In this document: positions 15,223-24,264 of the stretch, one piece after another
How positions within the stretch are numbered: position 1 is the stretch's first letter
Layout: each line of letters begins with the position of its first letter
Source of the DNA: a virus
DNA: 35,495 nucleotides
Reading direction: 5' to 3' (one strand)
Virus record (IMG/VR): IMGVR_UViG_3300031857_000651
Location: 1 to 35,495 of that record
Made by a program: the position numbers and the translations under genes
Notes under the pieces: model-generated
Told to the model about the DNA's origin: nothing
Seen by the model: the letters and a program-made list of their open reading frames with translations, nothing else
Databases searched by the model: none

Positions 15223-17004
15223 TTAGGGGTGGGATGCTTTGTAGGCATCGAATTCTGCTTTAAGCTCTTGAATAGCCGCTGTGAGTGTTGCCACCAAGAA
15301 CGATGTGTCGATGCCTTGGTATTTAGGATTGCCTTCAGCGTCTACAGCATCTTTTTCACCAACAACTGCATCAGGAACAACAGCTTGCAATTCGTGAGCA
15401 ATGAAGCCTTGACCAGCAACGCCATCGGTTTTCCATGTGTAAGTACAGGGCTTGAGTTGAGCCACAGTAGCCAATGCGCCTGTCATCGGGGCAATGTTTT
15501 CTTTCAGGCGGTAATCTGAAGATGTGGCGTAAGTTGTTGATGTACCGCTAGTAGATACTGTACCAACAAGTCCGTTAGTGTTATATAGATACCAATGCTC
15601 TCTAGCTCCTGATGAGCCAGCCGATGATGACATATATCCTTGGTCACCAGATTTTGTTGCTCTCCAACCCACAACAGATGAACTGGGAGTAGATGTACAG
15701 CCCACCAGCAAGTTACCGCTTGAGTCTATACGAGCACGTTCTGCCGCTGCACCACCGCCATCAGCATTAGTTCCAAAAGTTAAAGCAGTTGATGAATTAC
15801 CAGAATTGCTTGTTATTGACCGAATATATGATGTGCTTGTACCAGAGAAAGTATTAACACCTTCGAACAAAAACTGAGCATAAGTATCTGTTGTTGCAGT
15901 ATCGTTTCTAACTTTAATAGTTGGTGAGCTTGTTCCACGAACATCTAGTAACTGTGATGGGCTTGTAGTTCCAATTCCAAGCCGACCACTAGCATCCAGA
16001 GTCATTGCCTGAGTAAAGGTAATGGCGTTTCCTGCTGTGCCTGATGAGGCTGTGAGCCAGCGATGTTGCCCTGCAAGTTGTTCGTATCTGGATGAGTTTG
16101 CGGTAATGTTGTAAATGTAACTGCCGCTACTATTTAAATAGGCGTTGTACGCCAATACAGCCTCGGAACTGCTGCCGCGAATAAGCGACAACGAGTTTCC
16201 CACCTGCAAAGCGCGTTCAACACTCCCCCAAGCACTAGGAGTAACTCCCAAGCCTAGATTGCCTGAGGAGTCGAGTGTTGCTTTTTTTGCTCCTTCTGTG
16301 TAAAAGGTTAAAGTACTTCCACCACCATCAGAAACCAATTTTGTTTCGGTATCTCCACTATTTTGCAAGTAAGAAACAAAAGCGCCATCACTACGCCTAA
16401 TACCAATTTTGTTATTTAAACCACCAACAACATCACCACGCACATCCAACTTATAAGCAGGACTACTTGTACCAATACCCAACCCTGTTCCAGTAAGGCG
16501 CATTTGTTCGCCAGCACCAGTTTCAAACTGCATATCACCAGTACCAGCAGGGGCAGTGATGAAAGAAAAATTAGTATTACCTGCGTTATTAAAACGAACA
16601 CCACCACCACCAAGAGAACGCAAACCAACAGCACTTATATAATTAGTTGTTGCTAAATTGCTTCCATCAAAAGTAAGCGCAGAGCCACTTGTCAGAACCT
16701 TTGAACCATTGAGATAGGTTACTCCGTTGGCTGTGCCTCCTGAGAGGGTTAGATTTCCGGACAGTGTCGCAGCTGCCGCAGCCACAGTGCCTGTCAATGT
16801 TGGTGAAGCAGATAAAACATTGTTGCCAGTACCTGTACTTGTACCAACACCAGTACCGCCTTTAGTGACTTTAAGCAAAGGACCCGCATCAAATAATGCG
16901 TCAATCGTATCTAAGTCAGTATTGATCTTGCCACCCCATGTGTCGGTGGATGCACCAACTTCTGGTTTGGTAAGTCCTAGGTTGGTTGTTGTGGTATCTG
17001 CCAT
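15223..17004 (-). CDS. Tail fibre/spike with C-terminal S74 intramolecular chaperone
   Basis: This is a 593-aa receptor-binding fibre. The N-terminus ([20 protein letters not shown]) is the usual anchor. A Gly/Ser/Thr beta-repeat shaft follows, with recurring GxLGxGTxxP and DSSGNLxxG motifs. Residues about 495-593 form the S74 chaperone: [13 protein letters not shown] contains the autocleavage Ser (496) and conserved Lys (501), followed by [27 protein letters not shown], and the C-terminal coiled coil [14 protein letters not shown]. In known members the domain guides trimer folding and then cuts itself off. The middle (about 15560-16680) is richer in A and T than its surroundings, as expected for an exchangeable host-range region. 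AGGTG lies before the ATG. Confidence 0.9.
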   Translation of the reverse strand: MADTTTTNLGLTKPEVGASTDTWGGKINTDLDTIDALFDAGPLLKVTKGGTGVGTSTGTGNNVLSASPTLTGTVAAAAATLSGNLTLSGGTANGVTYLNGSKVLTSGSALTFDGSNLATTNYISAVGLRSLGGGGVRFNNAGNTNFSFITAPAGTGDMQFETGAGEQMRLTGTGLGIGTSSPAYKLDVRGDVVGGLNNKIGIRRSDGAFVSYLQNSGDTETKLVSDGGGSTLTFYTEGAKKATLDSSGNLGLGVTPSAWGSVERALQVGNSLSLIRGSSSEAVLAYNAYLNSSGSYIYNITANSSRYEQLAGQHRWLTASSGTAGNAITFTQAMTLDASGRLGIGTTSPSQLLDVRGTSSPTIKVRNDTATTDTYAQFLFEGVNTFSGTSTSYIRSITSNSGNSSTALTFGTNADGGGAAAERARIDSSGNLLVGCTSTPSSSVVGWRATKSGDQGYMSSSAGSSGAREHWYLYNTNGLVGTVSTSGTSTTYATSSDYRLKENIAPMTGALATVAQLKPCTYTWKTDGVAGQGFIAHELQAVVPDAVVGEKDAVDAEGNPKYQGIDTSFLVATLTAAIQELKAEFDAYKASHP

Positions 17005-17014
17005 TTTTTCACCT

Positions 17015-17776
17015 CTATGCGGCTATTTGCCAAGTTTCGCTATTATCCGCAATTGCTGTCCAAGATTCACTTGTATCGCTAATTGCGGCCCATGTTTCTG
17101 ATGTGTCTGTGATCGGTGTCCATGTCTCAGCATTGTCAGAGATTGCACTCCATGTCTCTGCCGTATCACTCTCTGCCACCCATTTTAGATTGCCAGCAAT
17201 CGTCATAGATGACTGGCAAGTGAAATTGATTGGCGTGCTTTGTCTTCTCTGGCCGTTGATGCTCATGCCAGACTGGGCTGAAATCAGCACAGCCTGATTC
17301 ACGATCACGCTGGTGGCCACAGTCATTGTGGCAAAGTCTTCAATCAAAATCTGGATCAGTGGGACCCTGACGCCATTGACAGACATGGTGCTGACATCGA
17401 CCGATGCAAATCCACCAATGGCCACCCTTGTTGCCGCCAGGCTCATGCTAGAGCTTGCCGCGAGTGTCGATCTACCTATGGCATAGCGCAAAGCGCTTGC
17501 GGCCATGGTGCTGGCGCTAGACGCTATGGCCGATGCGTCTGCGACTCTTTGCGCAGCAGCTGTGGCACTGCTAGATGCTGAAATTGAGAATGATGTTGTC
17601 TTGACGACATTGGCTCTGACAGTCTCTGTGCTAGTGCTAGATGCAGAAAACGCACCTATGCAGATGCGTCTTGCATTGATTGCAGCCGTGCTGGTGGCTG
17701 CAAATGTGACTGCCCCAAGGCTTACGCCATAGGAATACTTTCCTTGTCCATACGGGCCAAGACCATAGGCTGCCAT
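17015..17776 (-). CDS. Ala/Ser/Val-rich tail protein with five 10-aa Trp repeats
   Basis: This 253-aa protein starts [18 protein letters not shown], a glycine-tyrosine opening often seen in phage tail proteins. A long region of short beta-like repeats follows ([40 protein letters not shown]). The last 55 residues are five 10-aa units of the form W-x-x-I-S-D-x-x-E-T (starting at residues 199, 209, 219, 229 and 239) and a closing WQIAA. A regular Trp every ten residues suggests a solenoid or trimeric shaft. It sits between the fibre and the small tail protein, so a tail fibre or collar role is likely. Family not recognised. Confidence 0.65.
   Translation of the reverse strand: MAAYGLGPYGQGKYSYGVSLGAVTFAATSTAAINARRICIGAFSASSTSTETVRANVVKTTSFSISASSSATAAAQRVADASAIASSASTMAASALRYAIGRSTLAASSSMSLAATRVAIGGFASVDVSTMSVNGVRVPLIQILIEDFATMTVATSVIVNQAVLISAQSGMSINGQRRQSTPINFTCQSSMTIAGNLKWVAESDTAETWSAISDNAETWTPITDTSETWAAISDTSESWTAIADNSETWQIAA
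17033..17182 (-). repeat. Five tandem 30-bp imperfect coding repeats
   Basis: Five 10-codon units lie at the end of the 253-aa tail gene, each starting with a Trp codon. The codons vary between units while W, D and E stay fixed, so the repeats are old and held by selection on the protein. Confidence 0.85.
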
Positions 17777-17777
17777 G

Positions 17778-18176
17778 TCATGTCAATGTGACATCAAGGT
17801 CGCCAGCTGGGATGCGCAGCACATCGCCATCATTGATGGTGCGTGCTGTGGTCAGCGCAGCCCAAGCAATCAAGTTGCCGCCAGTAGATGCGTCAAAGAT
17901 GCCAGCCCAGCCAATTGACCCCCAGTTGCCGCCGCTTGCAGCTGCAAACTCGATGGCCGCCGCATTGGTGGCGTTGGTGGGGCTTGTGCCAGAAACAGTG
18001 ATCGTGCCGGTGGCCACTCGCGCATAGGCGTTGCCAGAGACCTCAGTGCCGCCACCAGTATCACTTGGAGCAGCTGTAAAGAGGCCGATATACCAAGCCG
18101 TTGGGCGTGTGGCCGAGCCACTGGTCAGCAGCCAGGTTAAAACTAGGTTTTCGGTGTAGTCTGTAAAAGATGACAT
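17778..18176 (-). CDS. Tail protein of the AxYIGLFTAAPSDTGGGTEVSG family
   Basis: This 132-aa beta-rich protein begins with a helix (YTENLVLTWLL). It then has the block AWYIGLFTAAPSDTGGGTEV, followed by ARVATGTITVSG, WGSIGWAGIFDASTGGNLIA and TARTINDGDVLRIPAGDLDV. I recall the same series (xxYVALYTAxPxDxGGGTEV, then GIFDAxxGG and xxxxxxGDxxxxxAGxL) in a large family of phage tail and fibre proteins. It is probably part of the distal tail or fibre base. It directly follows the adaptor gene and precedes the Trp-repeat tail gene. Confidence 0.8.
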   Translation of the reverse strand: MSSFTDYTENLVLTWLLTSGSATRPTAWYIGLFTAAPSDTGGGTEVSGNAYARVATGTITVSGTSPTNATNAAAIEFAAASGGNWGSIGWAGIFDASTGGNLIAWAALTTARTINDGDVLRIPAGDLDVTLT

Positions 18177-18185
18177 GTCCAGTCC

Positions 18186-18809
18186 TTATCCAAAAGATTT
18201 TGCACGGGTGAGCAATGTGCCGCCAGAAGATGCGCTGCGATCATCAGCAGTTTGCAAATCATTCATGGCACGATCATAGAGCGCTGACCATGTCGAGATT
18301 CTCGCATCATCTTGCAAGTATGGTGCAGCCTGGAGCAGTGATCCATACAGATAAATGTCTGGACTCGATGTCAAAAGCCAGTTGTTGGCCACACTGCTTG
18401 ATAACTTTGTCAACTTAGCGTAATAGGTCAGCTCTGTCGTGTAGTTGCTGTCTGGTGTTGGGACCAATCTAAACTGGCTACCGACCACGCCAAAGAATTT
18501 TGGCTTACCGCTGGCTGTGTACTTGGTTGATTCAGCGTCTAGCGAATCAATGCTCAAAAACTGCAATGGGGTTTGTGGATTGGTGCTGGTGAGCTTGAGA
18601 GATTTAGTCTCCAAAAAGTCAGCCGGCACGGCGCCATACTGCGCGTCAAAAGAAGCATTGGCCCTGACGATCATCTGCCTGGCGCGCAATGTTCTTTCGA
18701 TTTGTGCCTCGGCCAGAGAGATAAAGTCAGGGATGGCTGCCGTCAGGTCAGACCGATTGAGCCAGTCACCAATTGAAGCCTTCAGCTCTGTGTATGTGCT
18801 AAGTGCCAT
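18186..18809 (-). CDS. Head-tail adaptor protein, SU10-adaptor-like
   Basis: This 207-aa protein starts with a helical section, YTELKASIGDWLNRSDLTAA, then DFISLAEAQIERTLRARQM. A beta part follows (PADFLETKSLKLTS, PKFFGVVGSQFRLVPTPDSN, TELTYYAKLTKLSS), and a helical end (PDIYLYGSLLQAAPYLQDD). This matches my recall of the adaptor family of phage SU10 and its relatives, which bind below the portal. I use the ATG at 18809 with GAGG upstream; the frame runs back to 18869 inside the glycosyltransferase gene. Together with the SU10-type capsid protein it defines the head-neck type. Confidence 0.85.
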   Translation of the reverse strand: MALSTYTELKASIGDWLNRSDLTAAIPDFISLAEAQIERTLRARQMIVRANASFDAQYGAVPADFLETKSLKLTSTNPQTPLQFLSIDSLDAESTKYTASGKPKFFGVVGSQFRLVPTPDSNYTTELTYYAKLTKLSSSVANNWLLTSSPDIYLYGSLLQAAPYLQDDARISTWSALYDRAMNDLQTADDRSASSGGTLLTRAKSFG

Positions 18810-19461
18810 TTTTCGCCTCTTTTTCCATCTCTTCTTTGACAATCCAAGTGTGAGGGTGGCCAAACTCAAAAGTGCCTATGTGGCCAATTTCATGCGAGAC
18901 ATCATGGTCGATGTAGACTTTAAAGCCCAGCTCTCTGGCCTTCCTACAAAAGAACACATCTTCTCCCATGTAGCCCCTGGTGGTCTGCCACGGCATATCA
19001 AACCATGGCTCAGACATTCCCTCAAACACCTTGCGCTTGATCAGCATTATGCCCGTTCCAATGCTTCCCACCTCTTCCAATCCAGTCGATTCTGGCATGG
19101 TGTAGACGGGAATGCGCTTGTCGTTCTCATCATAGTTCTGAGCTGTCGGGCCAGTGGGCATTCTGCGCCTGGCACAGTTGGCAGCCACAATGTCTTTGTC
19201 GTGCTTGAGCAGTCTTCCCACCATGTCTTGGGGAAATGTCATGTCCGAGTCAATGAAGAGAATGTGTGAGCAGCCCTCGGCCATCGCATCCAAGCAAAGG
19301 TCAGCCCTTTGGTTTTGGAGAATCGTGCCTTGCATCAGTTTCAGGCTGATTGCGTCAGGAGTGTTGAGTGTGTGATACGCCACCATGTTGACCATGCAAT
19401 AGCAATAGTTGGTGTGGACCTGATCACGGGCCGGTGTGCAAACTGCAATGTAATTGCTCAT
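18799..19461 (-). CDS. GT-A fold glycosyltransferase
   Basis: This 220-aa enzyme should transfer a sugar from a nucleotide-sugar donor. It has a short N-terminal strand (YIAVCTPARDQV), then CSHILFIDSDMTFPQDMVGR with the metal-binding DSD at 71-73. IGTGIMLIKRKVFEGM and MGEDVFFCRKARELGF follow, where the ED pair is the expected acid near the acceptor site. An SHEIGHIG end carries a His that often completes metal binding. This is the GT2-like plan in a short soluble form with no membrane helices. It sits between capsid and adaptor genes, so it may modify virion protein or host surface glycan. Donor and acceptor are unknown. Confidence 0.8.
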   Translation of the reverse strand: MSNYIAVCTPARDQVHTNYCYCMVNMVAYHTLNTPDAISLKLMQGTILQNQRADLCLDAMAEGCSHILFIDSDMTFPQDMVGRLLKHDKDIVAANCARRRMPTGPTAQNYDENDKRIPVYTMPESTGLEEVGSIGTGIMLIKRKVFEGMSEPWFDMPWQTTRGYMGEDVFFCRKARELGFKVYIDHDVSHEIGHIGTFEFGHPHTWIVKEEMEKEAKNGT

Positions 19462-19775
19462 ATCTTCCCAGGTCGTGTTCTAAAAAATTGGTTGTCAGAG
19501 TCGTTGAGCCATTTTTTCATGTACTCCTGGTCATCTATCTTGCCCTCGGCCTTCATCTTGTAATAAAGGGATTCGGGAATGGATGCGACCAAGTGCCACT
19601 CACCTTTCCAGGCGGCCTTTTCGTCTTGTGCGTTATAGATGGCCTTGTTGGCCTCAATCACCGCAGTCACATCTTGCTGGGTCTGGATCGTCACATCGCC
19701 TGTCTCTGGGTTTTCATGCCAGAAGCGCTTGATGCCTTGATCTTTGTTTTCGCTAAATAGTCTTTTGTAAATCAT
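19458..19775 (-). CDS. Conserved small protein after the capsid gene, unknown function
   Basis: This 105-aa protein reads SENKDQGIKRFWHENPETGD, then DVTAVIEANKAIYNAQDEKA, WKGEWHLVASIPESLYYKMK and WLNDSDNQFFRTRPGKI. The block (VxxxIExNKxxYNxxxxxxxxGxWHxVAxIP, and WLNDxDNxFFRTRPG at the end) is one I recall as conserved in many podophages behind the capsid gene; its role is not known. It starts only 5 bases after the T-run of the terminator and has no ribosome site in view. It ends in an ATGA overlap with the glycosyltransferase. A head-completion role is possible. Confidence 0.75.
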   Translation of the reverse strand: MIYKRLFSENKDQGIKRFWHENPETGDVTIQTQQDVTAVIEANKAIYNAQDEKAAWKGEWHLVASIPESLYYKMKAEGKIDDQEYMKKWLNDSDNQFFRTRPGKI

Positions 19776-19779
19776 GTTT

Positions 19780-19810
19780 AAAAAAAAGGGCCAAGTTTCC
19801 CTGGCCCTTT
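19780..19810 (-). terminator. Rho-independent terminator after the capsid gene
   Basis: In the leftward transcript a perfect 9-bp stem (aaagggcca paired with tggcccttt, loop of 8 bases) is followed by an unbroken run of U (19780-19787 and the stem end). It lies 14 bases past the capsid stop codon and 5 bases before the next start codon. It should stop much of the transcription after the capsid gene, with partial read-through to the tail genes. Confidence 0.9.
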
Positions 19811-19823
19811 CCGTTTGCTTCGA

Positions 19824-20786
19824 TTAAGAAGTGACCAAGTCAGCGGCCAAACCGTGGGCGTTTTCAGCCAACACTTTATGACCCCATTCCACGATCAACA
19901 TGCGCTTTTCAGCGTCACCAGTCTTAGCCAATTCGACTTGCTGGTAAGGACGCAGCACAGTCATCTTGGCGTAGTCAGGATCGATCACCCATGCATCACG
20001 CTCACGCTGGAATCTATTGGCGATGACCTGGACATTTCCGAAGTCTGAAACGTAGATGTCCACGGCGCCGACCAATGTCGCAGGCTTTGCACCACCATCG
20101 ATGTTGAAACGGCTGGAGGCAATACCAGAGAAACCAGACACGCGCTGCTTGTTGACAGGACCGCACATCAGAATCTTAGGTGTACCACCTTGTGTCCACA
20201 CCTTCTGAATCACATTCTTGAGAATGGTTTCAGTAAATGTGCGCACTGTGCCATCTGTACGGGCGCTATTTGGCAGCGTTGTGTAAGATGGGTCAGCACC
20301 GCCAGAGCCTTTGTCGGTGTTTGTTTTCACAAACGCGCCCAAAGAGGCAGTGGTACGGGCAGTTGTCGAATCACCAGCAACAGCGATGGCGCCGTTGAGC
20401 ATGGAGAATTCTTGGTCACGTTTAATTTCCGCGCCGCGCTTCGCGATTTGGTAGGCCAGCTCACTGCGACGTCCTGCCTTGTTCACCACTTCTTCAGTAG
20501 CTGACAAGATGATTGTCTTGCGTGAAATCTGTGCGTAGTTTTGCAAACGCACAGTAGCTGTCACCGCATCAAAAGACGCGACATCGTCACCTTCAAGCTG
20601 CGCATTTGCGGCGGCACTGGAAAGTTGGTCTGTCTGCCACTCGTACAAGCTGTTGGACACATTCTCGCGGCCAATGTTGCTCATGTAAGGGGTTTCTTCT
20701 GGAGAAATGTTTGTGATCACATTGCTCAAGTCTTCGCGGATACCCTTTGCAGAGTAGGTTAAAAATGTATTGCTAACGATAGCCAT
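19824..20786 (-). CDS. Major capsid protein, SU10-type (DUF5309 family)
   Basis: This 320-aa protein would form the icosahedral shell with an HK97-like fold. It starts VSNTFLTYSAKGIREDLSNV, then ITNISPEETPYMSNIGRENV, YEWQTDQLSSAAANAQLEGD, RLQNYAQISRKTIILSATEE, EIKRDQEFSMLNG and ends in MLIVEWGHKVLAENAHG. The SPxxTPxxSxIG and YEWQTDxL motifs, with the RKxxQxxK-like core, are those I associate with the SU10 major head protein family. GAGG lies 6 bases before the ATG at 20786. It follows the scaffold gene and precedes a strong terminator, as expected for a highly expressed gene. Confidence 0.9.
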   Translation of the reverse strand: MAIVSNTFLTYSAKGIREDLSNVITNISPEETPYMSNIGRENVSNSLYEWQTDQLSSAAANAQLEGDDVASFDAVTATVRLQNYAQISRKTIILSATEEVVNKAGRRSELAYQIAKRGAEIKRDQEFSMLNGAIAVAGDSTTARTTASLGAFVKTNTDKGSGGADPSYTTLPNSARTDGTVRTFTETILKNVIQKVWTQGGTPKILMCGPVNKQRVSGFSGIASSRFNIDGGAKPATLVGAVDIYVSDFGNVQVIANRFQRERDAWVIDPDYAKMTVLRPYQQVELAKTGDAEKRMLIVEWGHKVLAENAHGLAADLVTS

Positions 20787-20793
20787 AATTTCC

Positions 20794-21774
20794 TCATTTC
20801 AATAAAAGTTCAATTGCAGATGCCGCATCATCGATGCGACCGGTTTTTGCAAGACGCTGCTTTGCGCGTGTACTTTCAGTTGTTGTCGAAACCCGACCAG
20901 CTGCACCAGGCTTGGCTGGTCGTGGGCCATTGTTCACCACAGGCTTGATGCCTTGGCGTTTACTTACCATTTGGTCAAACAGTGCCGCTTTACGCAGCAG
21001 TAAAACCAGCCGGTGGTCGTAAACACTCTTCAAGTCTTCATCGGAAAAGCCTGCTGCCTTCGCAGACTCAACCAGTAGCGCTTTCTCGACCTTTGCCTTC
21101 TTTGGATCTTTCCAATCTGGCAAGGCTGCTAACAGGGCTTCTTGCTGGCTGGCAAGTTGGGCTTCCATAGCACGCTGCTGTTCATACTGAGTGACTTGAA
21201 AAAGACGCTGCTGTTCGGACTGAATAGCACCGAGCTTCTCTTGCCTCTCACGCATGATTTCCTTTTGCCTTACCCATTCAATTGGGTCCTCTTGGTAGAG
21301 GCGCTCCAAATCAACTTGAGGCTCCGAAGACTGAAGTTGGGCTTGCAATGCTCCCAACAATTGAGCGTACTGTTCACGCTCGGCCCGCACTGCCTGCGTT
21401 TCTTGCTCGACTTGCTTTCGCACTTCGGCAATCTGCTGCGTTTTGCGGGTGTAGTCCTGAGTCCTGGAGTAGCCTTTTTGAAGTTCGTCCAGCGTCACGG
21501 CGACTTCCTTGCCGTCTACTTTGACGGTGAAAGTCTGTGGCTGTTCTTGCTCCTCTTGCTCTTCCTCTTCCTCGGACTGTTCCTCTGAGGTCTCTTCATC
21601 TGGCGCGTCTTCCACACCAGACTCATCCTCCTCAGAAGCCGCTGTCTCGGTTTCCTCTTGGGATTCCTCGACTTGCTGCGTCCCGTCAACTTCTGCTTGT
21701 CCCTTTTCGGGGGCTAACATTGCCGAGATAGCACTGGCCGCATCGGCCATATTCATTGCTTGTGTTTCTGCCAT
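20794..21774 (-). CDS. Capsid scaffolding protein
   Basis: This 326-aa protein is extremely acidic between residues 30 and 80 (runs of Glu, Asp and Ser). It then has TFTVKVDGKEVAVTLDELQK, GYSRTQDYTRKTQQIAEVRK, and a long coiled coil rich in Gln and Glu to about residue 240. It ends with a basic region (KQRLAKTGRIDDAASAI). The block DGKEVxVTLDELQKGYSRxQDYTRKTQ is a signature I recall for phage scaffolds of this type. The gene lies directly between the 87-aa gene and the capsid gene. It should shape the procapsid and leave before DNA fills the head. Confidence 0.85.
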   Translation of the reverse strand: MAETQAMNMADAASAISAMLAPEKGQAEVDGTQQVEESQEETETAASEEDESGVEDAPDEETSEEQSEEEEEQEEQEQPQTFTVKVDGKEVAVTLDELQKGYSRTQDYTRKTQQIAEVRKQVEQETQAVRAEREQYAQLLGALQAQLQSSEPQVDLERLYQEDPIEWVRQKEIMRERQEKLGAIQSEQQRLFQVTQYEQQRAMEAQLASQQEALLAALPDWKDPKKAKVEKALLVESAKAAGFSDEDLKSVYDHRLVLLLRKAALFDQMVSKRQGIKPVVNNGPRPAKPGAAGRVSTTTESTRAKQRLAKTGRIDDAASAIELLLK

Positions 21775-21783
21775 AGTATTTTC

Positions 21784-22047
21784 TTAAATTAGTGTTTTCT
21801 GTGATTTGCTAATCGCGTTCTGTGCAATCTTGCCGTTGTCCATTATTTTGATCAACTCTTGCCGCAGGCCGTCAATGGCCTGCAACATGCACCACGCTGT
21901 TTCGCGCCTCGCAGACTCTTCGGGTTTCGATGAACGAAATATCCAAAGTTGGTCGCCTTCTAATTTCGCAATTGCTGCATTGAGGGTTTCATCCTCCAGC
22001 AACTGCTTGGCCTTTCGGCCTTTATTTACCTGGTCTTCATTTGTCAC
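21784..22047 (-). CDS. Small protein between portal and scaffold, unknown function
   Basis: This 87-aa protein is mostly helical. It reads VNKGRKAKQLLEDETLNAAI, then LEGDQLWIFRSSKPEESARR, a long helix (AWCMLQAIDGLRQELIKIMD) and a basic end. I recall the centre pattern (W-x-x-(S/T)-x-P-x-(D/E)-x-x-x-R-E) in small proteins beside portal genes in many phages; no function is established. It begins right after the portal stop codon. A role in head assembly is likely from position only. Confidence 0.7.
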   Translation of the reverse strand: MTNEDQVNKGRKAKQLLEDETLNAAIAKLEGDQLWIFRSSKPEESARRETAWCMLQAIDGLRQELIKIMDNGKIAQNAISKSQKTLI

Positions 22048-24264
22048 TTACTGTGCCATTCCTTGAAAGGTTGATGGGGGCATCATCTCAGGCGCTGGTG
22101 GCTGCTGCGGCTGCTGCATTAACTGCGCTGCCTGCTGCTGGGCCAGCAATGCCTGCTGACGAATCGCTTCACGATCAATATTTTGTGCGGCATCAATTTC
22201 CGCTGTACTGATCTGTGATTTGTACTTTAACTCAATTTCATACTTTTTGAGATACAAATCTTGAGCCATCTTGTCACGGGCCAAATCATCATCTAAAAGC
22301 ATTTGCTGGCGTTTTAGCTCCAGCTCGGCTGCCTTTTTCTGGATATCGGCCTGAATCGACTCGGCCTGCACCTTGGCCAAAATTTCCTCTGGTGAGGGCT
22401 TTGGCTGGGGTGGCGCTGGCGGCTGATAGTCAGCAGGGATTTGCTGGAAGTAGCTTGTCGTGTCCTTGAACCCAGACAGCTCCACCACTTTGCGCAGAGT
22501 GTTTGACAGCTGCTGTGGCGTGACCAATGGGTTTGTAGGACCAAGCTGATTCAAGATTTGCTCTTGCTTGGACAAGATCATCATCAGCGCTTGGAGCTTC
22601 TCATTGGTGTCGCCATTGCCAAGCGCAATATTAATGTTGGCATCCATGCTGGCATCCCAGAACCTTGGATCGATGGACACCCACTCATTGCGCATACGCA
22701 CCATGCGTGCTTTGTCCTGGTGCGTTGTGGCCAAGAACAAAATTCCCTTGAAGAGCTTTTTCATGCCCTCGGCCAAAAGGCGTGCTGTCAGCTCAATGCG
22801 GCCTTGGCTGGCTGATATCGTTGCGGCCACAGCTGCCTTGGTGCTTGACTGCAATGCATCAGCATTCAGGCCCATGGCCGCCTTGCTCATGCCGGTGCGA
22901 TCTTCCTTGATCTGGTCCATGTATTCCATCATCGGGAATGCGGCCTGACCCACAAATGGCGTGGACAGGGGCTGGACCATGCCAGGCGCACGCATCCGAA
23001 TGATGGCGCCTGTCTCATTGTTCAAGACATCATCAATGTTGACCTGACCCTCAACCACCGCGGTGCGTGGGTGAATGGACTGGGCCAAGCTGTCCAGCGT
23101 ATTGCGGAGAATCTCAGACTTGATCTCTTGCAAGTCGCGGGTGATGTCAAAAATAGACATCGCCTCAAGGGGACTTGTGTGTGGCTCTGGGTCGCAGGGG
23201 AAGTCAGCAAATGGGATATAGCTTGCCGGCAGATTGCGCACCACCTTATAGCTACCACCCATGCAGCAGACTTTGCGCAGCTCTGCAATGCCGTCACCAT
23301 CATAGTCAACACGCGAATAAGCCTCGATATAAAGCACCCTGCGCATCATCGGATTGGCAGCGTCATTTGTGCCAAATGTTGTGGATAGTGGCTGACGCGC
23401 CAAATACTCATCATTGCTGTCCAAGTCGGTTGAAGACAGATTCTCTTCAATCTCATCTTGGTCATAGCCCATGGCCAGCAAGTCAGCCATGGTGGCCATC
23501 TGCCGGTGGGCAATGATGGTCGAGTCGTCAAACGATCTGGCGCGTCTGTCCAAGAGCAGCTCTTCGGGTGGCACAGCCATGATCTTGATGCGGCCATCTT
23601 TTGTGATACGCTTGATCTGCACATCATGGATCATTGGTGCAGGCATAACCATTGGCTGTCCAGTTGTGGGGTCCACAGTTGTCAGCTGCGCTTCGTCAAC
23701 ATCTGGATCAGGGTAAGACACCACAATCTTGACTTCCGCGCCAGGCTCTTGCATCAGCATCTCAAGGGTCTGCTCATCTAGGCCTGTGTATTCCTCAATC
23801 CGGACCTTCTCCTCATCTTCCCACCAGAATTTGGCAATGCCGCATTTGCGAACCAGTGCATCTTTAAAAATTGCATAGCTCGTTAAAAACCCATTGTTGT
23901 CGTTTTGGAAAATGTAATTAGCATAGTCGGTGGCCTGTTGGGCCATGCGAATGTCTTCGGGTCCCCTGGGACTGAATTCAACGACATTCTCAGAACTAAA
24001 GAAAACGCGCATCAGGCTTGGCAGCATGGCCGAGACAGTGTCCCGCACCTCCATGGCCACCACCTTGCTGTTGCCTTCGACCTCATTGCCGAATAAATCA
24101 CCGCGATAGTACTCAGTCCCTTTGGCGCGTGTGGGCGACAGATCACTGTCCACATAGCTCACCGCATCGGTCAGGTCTTGCGTAATGATCGCTTGCAGCT
24201 CTGCATCGTCCATTGGCTCTGTGGCTGCAATGTCGGTGCTCATGTTCATGTTCATGTCGTTCAT
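22048..24264 (-). CDS. Portal protein, SU10/P22-like
   Basis: This 738-aa protein forms the ring at the DNA entry vertex. The N-terminal part reads SYVDSDLSPTRAKGTEYYRG, then SKVVAMEVRDTVSAMLPSLM, FFSSENVVEFSPRGPEDIRM and ATDYANYIFQNDNNGF. These match my recall of large portals of SU10-like podophages. Wing and stem regions follow. The last 150 residues are Gln-rich coiled coil (LYLKKYEIELKYKSQISTAE, then ALLAQQQAAQLMQQPQQPP), as in portals with a barrel. Several Met codons cluster at the start. I use the first, whose ATGA overlaps the 96-aa gene's stop at 24261. Confidence 0.9.
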   Translation of the reverse strand: MNDMNMNMSTDIAATEPMDDAELQAIITQDLTDAVSYVDSDLSPTRAKGTEYYRGDLFGNEVEGNSKVVAMEVRDTVSAMLPSLMRVFFSSENVVEFSPRGPEDIRMAQQATDYANYIFQNDNNGFLTSYAIFKDALVRKCGIAKFWWEDEEKVRIEEYTGLDEQTLEMLMQEPGAEVKIVVSYPDPDVDEAQLTTVDPTTGQPMVMPAPMIHDVQIKRITKDGRIKIMAVPPEELLLDRRARSFDDSTIIAHRQMATMADLLAMGYDQDEIEENLSSTDLDSNDEYLARQPLSTTFGTNDAANPMMRRVLYIEAYSRVDYDGDGIAELRKVCCMGGSYKVVRNLPASYIPFADFPCDPEPHTSPLEAMSIFDITRDLQEIKSEILRNTLDSLAQSIHPRTAVVEGQVNIDDVLNNETGAIIRMRAPGMVQPLSTPFVGQAAFPMMEYMDQIKEDRTGMSKAAMGLNADALQSSTKAAVAATISASQGRIELTARLLAEGMKKLFKGILFLATTHQDKARMVRMRNEWVSIDPRFWDASMDANINIALGNGDTNEKLQALMMILSKQEQILNQLGPTNPLVTPQQLSNTLRKVVELSGFKDTTSYFQQIPADYQPPAPPQPKPSPEEILAKVQAESIQADIQKKAAELELKRQQMLLDDDLARDKMAQDLYLKKYEIELKYKSQISTAEIDAAQNIDREAIRQQALLAQQQAAQLMQQPQQPPAPEMMPPSTFQGMAQ

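Noticed and set aside
18445-19269. 274-codon rightward frame opposite the adaptor and glycosyltransferase genes
   Set aside because: It is the mirror of two well-supported genes, has low-complexity Cys/His-rich translation and no ribosome site.
21142-21588. 148-codon rightward frame with many leucines opposite the scaffold gene
   Set aside because: Leu-rich translation is what a Gln/Glu-rich scaffold gives on the other strand; no gene evidence.
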